Part shown: in pieces, positions 59,680-64,000 of the stretch | Layout of the letters: every line of letters begins with the position of its first letter | Position numbering within the stretch: position 1 is the stretch's first letter | Source: Streptomyces sp. TLI_146 | GTDB lineage: Bacteria; Actinomycetota; Actinomycetes; Streptomycetales; Streptomycetaceae | Reading direction: 5' to 3' | Assembly (NCBI RefSeq): GCF_002846415.1 | Contig: NZ_PJMX01000001.1 | Coordinates: forward strand, 806,001-870,000 | DNA length: 64,000 bases | Notes under the pieces: generated by a model | What the model saw: only the letters and a program-made list of their open reading frames with translations | Told to the model about the DNA's origin: nothing | The model's database searches: none | Program-made: the position numbers and the translations under genes

Positions 59680-60459
59680 GTGAGCGGAATTGTCATCCAC
59701 CTGCCGGAGGGGAACGGCGGCGACGCGGCGACGCTGCGGCTGGGCCCCGGCGAGCGCGTCCGTTTCGGCCGGGGTTCGGCCCGCACACCCGTCGAACTGC
59801 GCCTGGACGACGAGTCTGTGTCCCGCCTCGCCGGGGAGATCCGGGCGACGGACGACCACTGGCAGCTGAGCAATCTCAGCACCACCCACGGCTATCTCGT
59901 GGAGAATCCGGAAGGGGCCGGAGAGTATCTGCGCGTCCCGCCGCGCCGCGTCGGCGCGCCCATCCCGTTCGAGTTCTCCCGGGTGGTGCTGCCCTCCCGC
60001 CGCGAAACCCCGCTCTCCTTCCAGGTGTTCGCGCCCGACCACGTCTATCTGGACCCGCACGCGCCCGGCGGCGGATCCTGGGAGAGCCGCACTCTCACCG
60101 CGTACTCCCTGGACGAGACCGCCACGTACTTCCTGGTACTCGTGGCGCTCTGCGAGCCGTGGCTGCGCGACAGTTCACCGGTCGCCGTGCCGACCACCCC
60201 GCAGGTCGTCGAGCGGCTCAGCGGCTCTGGCTCCAGCCCGGGGCTGACGGCTCGCGCGGTCAGTTCGCACATCGACTACCTCGCCGACGAGAAGCTGCGC
60301 ATCGGCGTCCCGACGGCCACGGACGGCCCCGAACGCGCGGCCCGCCGCAACGGCAAGCGCGAGGCCGTCGTCGCCCTCGCCCTGAAGTTCGGGATCGTAC
60401 GGGAGGAGCACCTCACGCTGTTACCCCCGCGCACCGAGCCCGCCGAGCACGGACGGTAG
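59680..60459 (+). CDS. FHA-domain protein with C-terminal winged-helix-like region, 259 aa
   Basis: GTG at 59680 with GGGGGAGCG upstream. FHA core: RVRFGRGSARTPVELRLDDESVSRLAGEI, then LSNLSTTHGYLVENPEG (about 26-80), with the G-R and S-R positions and NLSTTHG matching phospho-Thr binding. Residues 140-250 resemble a winged helix (TATYFLVLVALCEPWL ... GLTARAVSSHIDYLADEKLRIG). Codon 248 is TTA, so full translation requires the bldA tRNA. It is 9 bp before the kinase gene and likely reads its phosphorylation. Confidence 0.82.
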   Translation: MSGIVIHLPEGNGGDAATLRLGPGERVRFGRGSARTPVELRLDDESVSRLAGEIRATDDHWQLSNLSTTHGYLVENPEGAGEYLRVPPRRVGAPIPFEFSRVVLPSRRETPLSFQVFAPDHVYLDPHAPGGGSWESRTLTAYSLDETATYFLVLVALCEPWLRDSSPVAVPTTPQVVERLSGSGSSPGLTARAVSSHIDYLADEKLRIGVPTATDGPERAARRNGKREAVVALALKFGIVREEHLTLLPPRTEPAEHGR

Positions 60460-60468
60460 GACGCGGTC

Positions 60469-61869
60469 ATGGTGCACAGGGGCGCGGATCCGGCGGACAG
60501 CGGCGAGGCGGAACTCCTGCCCGTGGGCCACCGGATCGGCTCCTGGGTCGTCGGCGAACCGATCGGGGCGGGCGGCTGGGCGACGGTCTACGCCGGCCGG
60601 CCGGACCACGACGAACCGAACGATCTGGACGAGCACGACGTCGCCCTGAAGGTGATGCCGACCGCCGGACTCGCACCGCGCCAGGCACGCAACGTGGCCG
60701 AGGCCGCCCGCCGCGAACTCGAACTGGGCCGCGGGGCGGGCCACCCGAGACTCGTCCGGCTCCTCGACTCCCTGGTCCTGAGCGCGCCGGACCGGCCGTT
60801 GCTGGACGGCGCGATCGTCCTCGTCATGGAGCGGGCCCGGTGCAGCCTGCGTGAGCTGCTCGCGGCACCGGTGACCGAGGCCGAGGCCGCCCGGCTCGTC
60901 ACCGGCATCTGCGAGGGCCTGGACCATATGCACCGCAGCGGCTGGGTGCACGCCGACCTCAAGCCCGAGAACATCCTCATCGGCCAGGACGGCGAAGTGC
61001 GCCTGTCGGACTTCGGCTTCGCCATCGAGCTGACCGGCACCCACGGCTGGACGGCCCCGATGGGCACCCTGGACTACCTGCCGCCCGAGCGGTGGCGGGA
61101 ACCGCTCGGCGAGCGCGGCGTCCGGATACGGCCCAGCGCCGACATCTGGGCGCTCGGCATCATCATCCACGAGGTGTACGCCCAGGGCGCCTACCCCTTC
61201 CCCGGCGCCACGCCTACCGCGCGCGGCGCGGCCGTACAGGAGTACTCCGAGGGCCGAGCGGCGTTACGGATGGACGGCGCCGTCCCGGAGTTCTGGCGGG
61301 CCCTCGCCGCCGAATGCCTCGCCCCCACGCACACGGCCCGCGCCCCTCACACGGCTGAAAGCCTCCTCGAACGCATCCGGGCCCACACCGCCGAAGGCGG
61401 CACCGGGCGTTCCCGCCGCCGACTCCCCCGCGTTCGGCGCCGCCCGCTCTTCGCCGCCCTGCTCGCCGTCCTCGGGTGCGCGGCGGCAGGCGTCGCGCTC
61501 TGGGCGTATGCGGGAGGCGGCAACGACCAAGAGACCGGCCGGATCAGGGTGTTCAACGCCGAGCGGGGCTGCCAGGACCGAGCGGACCGCGAACCGCAGT
61601 GCAGCCTGGGCCTCGCGATCGATCCGCGGCGGCCGTACACCGCCGACAACGTCGTGGGTACGCGGGTGTGGCACGGCGACATCCTCGACGCGGAGTGCCA
61701 GCTGCCGCAGGGCCAGCCCATCATCGACGAGGAGGACCTGCGCTCCACCGTCTGGTTCCGGGTCCGCGTGCCGCGCGACGGCGCCGCCGCGACGCGCCCC
61801 GACAAGGCCTGGCTGCCCGCGGTCCGTACGAAGGACCGCCCGTCGCTCCCGCACTGCTCCGCGCGGTGA
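60469..61869 (+). CDS. Membrane Ser/Thr protein kinase, 466 aa
   Basis: ATG at 60469, 9 bp after the FHA stop. Kinase lobes: IGAGGWATVYAG (Gly loop, 33-44), VALKVM (Lys near 61), the catalytic loop HADLKPEN (His161-Ala-Asp163; HRD Arg replaced by Ala), DFG (Asp182), and GTLDYLPPERW (APE-like). One TM (LFAALLAVLGCAAAGVALWAYAG, about 327-349) and a 115-residue extracellular tail with Cys pairs, without PASTA repeats. Codon 266 is TTA, predicting bldA dependence. The replaced Arg means activation-loop phosphorylation may not be needed (inference). Confidence 0.87.
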   Translation: MVHRGADPADSGEAELLPVGHRIGSWVVGEPIGAGGWATVYAGRPDHDEPNDLDEHDVALKVMPTAGLAPRQARNVAEAARRELELGRGAGHPRLVRLLDSLVLSAPDRPLLDGAIVLVMERARCSLRELLAAPVTEAEAARLVTGICEGLDHMHRSGWVHADLKPENILIGQDGEVRLSDFGFAIELTGTHGWTAPMGTLDYLPPERWREPLGERGVRIRPSADIWALGIIIHEVYAQGAYPFPGATPTARGAAVQEYSEGRAALRMDGAVPEFWRALAAECLAPTHTARAPHTAESLLERIRAHTAEGGTGRSRRRLPRVRRRPLFAALLAVLGCAAAGVALWAYAGGGNDQETGRIRVFNAERGCQDRADREPQCSLGLAIDPRRPYTADNVVGTRVWHGDILDAECQLPQGQPIIDEEDLRSTVWFRVRVPRDGAAATRPDKAWLPAVRTKDRPSLPHCSAR

Positions 61870-61888
61870 GCCCCACGACGGTATCCGG

Positions 61889-62557
61889 CTATCGGGCACG
61901 TGGTCCGGACGTCCATGCCGTACCGGGCGGTGGGGGCGGCGGAGGGGGAGGTGGTGGCTCGTTGTGGAGCAGTGGGAGCGGGGCGTGCAGACGCCAGATG
62001 CCCGGGAGGTTCAGTCGGCCCTGTCGTTTCGCCAGCAGGATCTGCTGGACGGAGAGAGACCCCTGCAGCACGCACTCCCCGCTGCGTACGGCGACCAGCT
62101 GGGCCGCGCGTACGACAGCGACAAGCCCGGTGATCCGGAAAGTCAGGTCGAGCCCCACGTCCAGGGTGCCGATCTTCACCCCGTCCATGAGCACGTCGAC
62201 GTACGGGCGGTGGCGAGAGGTGATCGCGTGTGTCGCGAGCGCGACCACCTCCTCGCTGCCCGGGGCGGCGCGGGTGCGGCGCGCGGCATCGGTGAGGGCG
62301 GCGTGCTTGCGCCAGCCGCCCGCTGCCACGTCGAAGAGGTCCATGCCCAGGAAGGAATCGATGACGGTCGCCATTTCGCGCTGGACGGCCTCATCGGCTG
62401 CGGCTGTCAGGCGGCGGGTCGTTCCACTGAGGAGCTGCCTGGCCGCCCCGCTGCCGTCAAGCGGGCCGACGAGGGCTTCGACCGAGCCGGGCTGGTCCTG
62501 GCCGAACAGGAAAGCACGGACCGTGAACGGCCCTGTCGCCGTGGTAGTCGTGGTCAT
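61889..62557 (-). CDS. Hypothetical protein with poly-proline tail, 222 aa
   Basis: ATG at 62557 with GAGGTGAAG upstream. Soluble, no signal peptide: TGPFTVRAFLFGQDQPGSVEALVGPL at the N terminus, a helical middle, then a beta-like part with DVLMDGVKIGTLDVGLDLTF. The end is PLLHNE, then about eleven prolines, then GTAWTSGPRAR. Poly-proline of that length usually needs EF-P and could mark a protein-protein interaction tail. No family recognised. Confidence 0.6.
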   Translation of the reverse strand: MTTTTTATGPFTVRAFLFGQDQPGSVEALVGPLDGSGAARQLLSGTTRRLTAAADEAVQREMATVIDSFLGMDLFDVAAGGWRKHAALTDAARRTRAAPGSEEVVALATHAITSRHRPYVDVLMDGVKIGTLDVGLDLTFRITGLVAVVRAAQLVAVRSGECVLQGSLSVQQILLAKRQGRLNLPGIWRLHAPLPLLHNEPPPPPPPPPPPGTAWTSGPRAR

Positions 62558-62583
62558 GACTTCACCTCGGCAGAGGCTGGGAG

Positions 62584-62605
62584 GGGTGACGGCATCACGT
62601 CACCC
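62584..62605. promoter_or_regulatory. 8-bp-stem inverted repeat upstream of the hypothetical gene
   Basis: GGGTGACG (62584-62591), loop GCATCA, CGTCACCC (62598-62605). It lies 27 bp before the hypothetical gene and 96 bp beyond the amidase stop; operator and terminator are both possible. Confidence 0.4.
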
Positions 62606-62700
62606 GGGCACCGGCCCCTCGGGCACCGCCACACCCCAATTCTCCTCCCTCTCGCCGCTCCTCGCTCGTCGTCAGCGGCGCATTCCCCGGCGGACGCCGC

Positions 62701-64000
62701 TCAATGGACGGCCGGGCCCGCCGACGGCAGATAGCGCGGTGCGCGCCAGGCCCGCAGCCTCTGCTCCACGGCCGCACCCAACGACAGCAGACCGGCGTCC
62801 TCACGATCGCCCGCCATCAGCAGCAGACCGACCGGGAGTTCACCCACGGATCCGGCGGGCACCGACAGCGACGGGTAGCCGGCGACGGCTGCGGGAGTGG
62901 AGGACGGAATCACGTCGTTGTCACCGCGGGCGCAGTCGGTCGTCCAGGCCGGCGGGTTCGTCGGCGCGGCGATGGCGTCCAGATCATGGGCGGCCAGCGT
63001 CTCGTCCAGCGAGCGCCGGGCCAGGTCCGTCAGCTCCGTACGTAGGGCGCGGTACTTCGGATCGGTGGTGGGTGGCGCGGCGAGGGCCTGCTCGAACAGT
63101 TCCTGCCCGGCGAAGCAGGCCTGTTCCTGCGGGTGGGTGCGGTTGAACGCGATCAGCTCGGCCAGATCGCGGGGCCCTTGACGCGTACCGAGATAGGCAT
63201 CGATGTCCCGGTGGAACTCGCTGAGCAGCGCGGGGAATTCGAGCTCGGCCAGTCGGGCCTGGTACGGGGGCGTCACCTCGACGACCTCCGCCCCGGCGCC
63301 GCGCAGCTTCGCCGCCGTACGGGTCATCAGGGCGTCGACCTCCGGGCCGAGCGAAGGCAGTCGCCACAGCCCGATGCGCTTGCCCCGCAATCCCCCCTGA
63401 CGTGATCCCCTTTCCTCCGGCGCGGCGAGAGCCGCCGCCCGCCCGGTGGGTCCCGCGGAGCCATCGCCGGTGAGCACGGACAGCGTGAGCGCGGTGTCGA
63501 TGACGTTACGGGCCATGGGCCCGGCGGTGTCCTGCTCGGCGGAGATCGGCACCACTCCCCTCTGGCTCACCAGGCCGAGGCTCGGCTTGAGGCCGACCAC
63601 TCCGTTCATCCCGGCCGGGCAGACGATGGATCCGTCGGTCTCGGTGCCGATCGCCACCTGGGCCAGGGACGCGGCGAGCGCGGCGGCCGACCCGGCGGAG
63701 GATCCGCACGGATTGCGGTCGAGGACGTACGGGTTGCGGGTCTGACCGCCCACGGCCGACCACCCCGACGTCGGCTTCGCCGCCCGGAAGTTCGCCCACT
63801 CCGACAGATTGGTCTTGCCCAGGATCACCGCACCCGCCTGCCGCAGCCGCGTCACCAGGACGGCGTCGGCGCCGGGCGGCTCGCCTGCCAGCGCGAGCGA
63901 CCCGGCCGTGGTCGGCATGTCCCGGGTGTCGACGTTGTCCTTGAGCAGCACCGGGATGCCGTCGAGCGGTCCGCGCAGCCGGCCGCCGCGATGCCGGGCG
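62701..64000 (-). CDS. Amidase-signature-family enzyme (5' end outside window)
   Basis: The gene is cut by the right edge: the frame stays open to base 64000, and the N-terminal part is missing. Amidase signature: LDGIPVLLKDNVDT (catalytic Lys in LLKDN), NPCGSSAGSAAALAASLA (cis-Ser), and GTETDGSIVCPAGMNGVVGLKPS (nucleophile Ser in DGS). Downstream residues SQRGVVPIS and VDALMTRTAAKL fit the family. It hydrolyses an amide; Glu-tRNA amidotransferase use is unlikely as gatC/gatB are not seen. The likely full length is about 500 residues. Confidence 0.88.
   Translation of the reverse strand, partial: ARHRGGRLRGPLDGIPVLLKDNVDTRDMPTTAGSLALAGEPPGADAVLVTRLRQAGAVILGKTNLSEWANFRAAKPTSGWSAVGGQTRNPYVLDRNPCGSSAGSAAALAASLAQVAIGTETDGSIVCPAGMNGVVGLKPSLGLVSQRGVVPISAEQDTAGPMARNVIDTALTLSVLTGDGSAGPTGRAAALAAPEERGSRQGGLRGKRIGLWRLPSLGPEVDALMTRTAAKLRGAGAEVVEVTPPYQARLAELEFPALLSEFHRDIDAYLGTRQGPRDLAELIAFNRTHPQEQACFAGQELFEQALAAPPTTDPKYRALRTELTDLARRSLDETLAAHDLDAIAAPTNPPAWTTDCARGDNDVIPSSTPAAVAGYPSLSVPAGSVGELPVGLLLMAGDREDAGLLSLGAAVEQRLRAWRAPRYLPSAGPAVH

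Noticed and set aside
1..64000. tRNA, rRNA or known riboswitch
   Set aside because: No T-loop or anticodon pattern, and no rRNA or recognisable riboswitch element was found by eye.

Overview
The window is a 64-kb chromosomal segment of a Streptomyces or a very close actinomycete. The evidence is the very high G+C with strong third-position G/C bias, many GTG and some TTG starts, twin-arginine signal peptides, ECF sigma/anti-sigma pairs, PucR, MarR, MerR and LuxR regulators, and the near absence of TTA codons. In the main genes I found in-frame TTA only in the three noted below. I saw no tRNA, rRNA, CRISPR array, insertion sequence or prophage. Most of the segment is accessory or stress/secretion material. 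The enolase is the only central-metabolism enzyme and looks like a second, regulated copy.

Layout. 0-4.2 kb: a three-gene operon, cut by the left edge, encoding a cyclooxygenase/alpha-dioxygenase-type haem peroxidase, a long nitroreductase-like protein and a ThDP enzyme of the acetolactate-synthase fold. 4.2-6.7 kb: a one-TM protein with a possible N-terminal HTH and a C-terminal ricin lectin, then a small secreted protein. 6.8-9.7 kb: the most unusual locus. It has a 24-codon ORF with a strong ribosome-binding site, a 13-bp-stem hairpin, a PaaK-like adenylate-forming enzyme, and a nine-TM protein with YD in TM6, GLGD in TM7 and PLL in TM9, the layout of presenilin/SPP intramembrane aspartyl proteases. 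9.8-14.6 kb: a GNAT protein, a TIG-domain surface protein with an 18-bp minisatellite, and a LysR regulator divergent from an EamA exporter plus a YbaK-type deacylase.

14.6-20 kb: a sulfur/redox zone. Two tiny ORFs, one before DUF4395-thioredoxin and one before an arylsulfatase, resemble actinobacterial Cys-responsive leader peptides, and both have the same 11-bp motif upstream. A His/Met-rich membrane protein and a PepSY-TM protein lie between them. 20-34 kb: DUF4394 protein, PucR regulator, lipoprotein, MarR regulator divergent from a fused epimerase/SnoaL-like protein, deoxynucleoside kinase, dienelactone-hydrolase-like enzyme, phospholipase-D-like protein, TerD-VWA protein, an ECF sigma operon headed by a 31-residue TM peptide, and an AraC regulator. 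34.6-42 kb: an acyltransferase and a SigK/RskA-type pair divergent from DUF4331-TPR-NicO (Ni/Co transporter).

42-51 kb: NmrA-like reductase, methyltransferase remnant, DinB, CGNR regulator, alpha/beta hydrolase, 2OG-Fe(II) oxygenase, MerR regulator divergent from an old yellow enzyme, PASTA-like secreted protein and LuxR regulator. 51-53 kb: enolase divergent from a MarR regulator across two matching palindromes. 53.5-62 kb: four secreted proteins, an esterase and then three enzymes (LytM peptidase, lysozyme-like transglycosylase, GH43-like), each fused to the same seven-blade lectin propeller. An FHA protein and a membrane Ser/Thr kinase follow. The transglycosylase, FHA and kinase genes each carry one TTA codon, which suggests bldA-dependent, developmentally timed expression. 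The right edge holds a hypothetical protein with a poly-proline tail and a truncated amidase.
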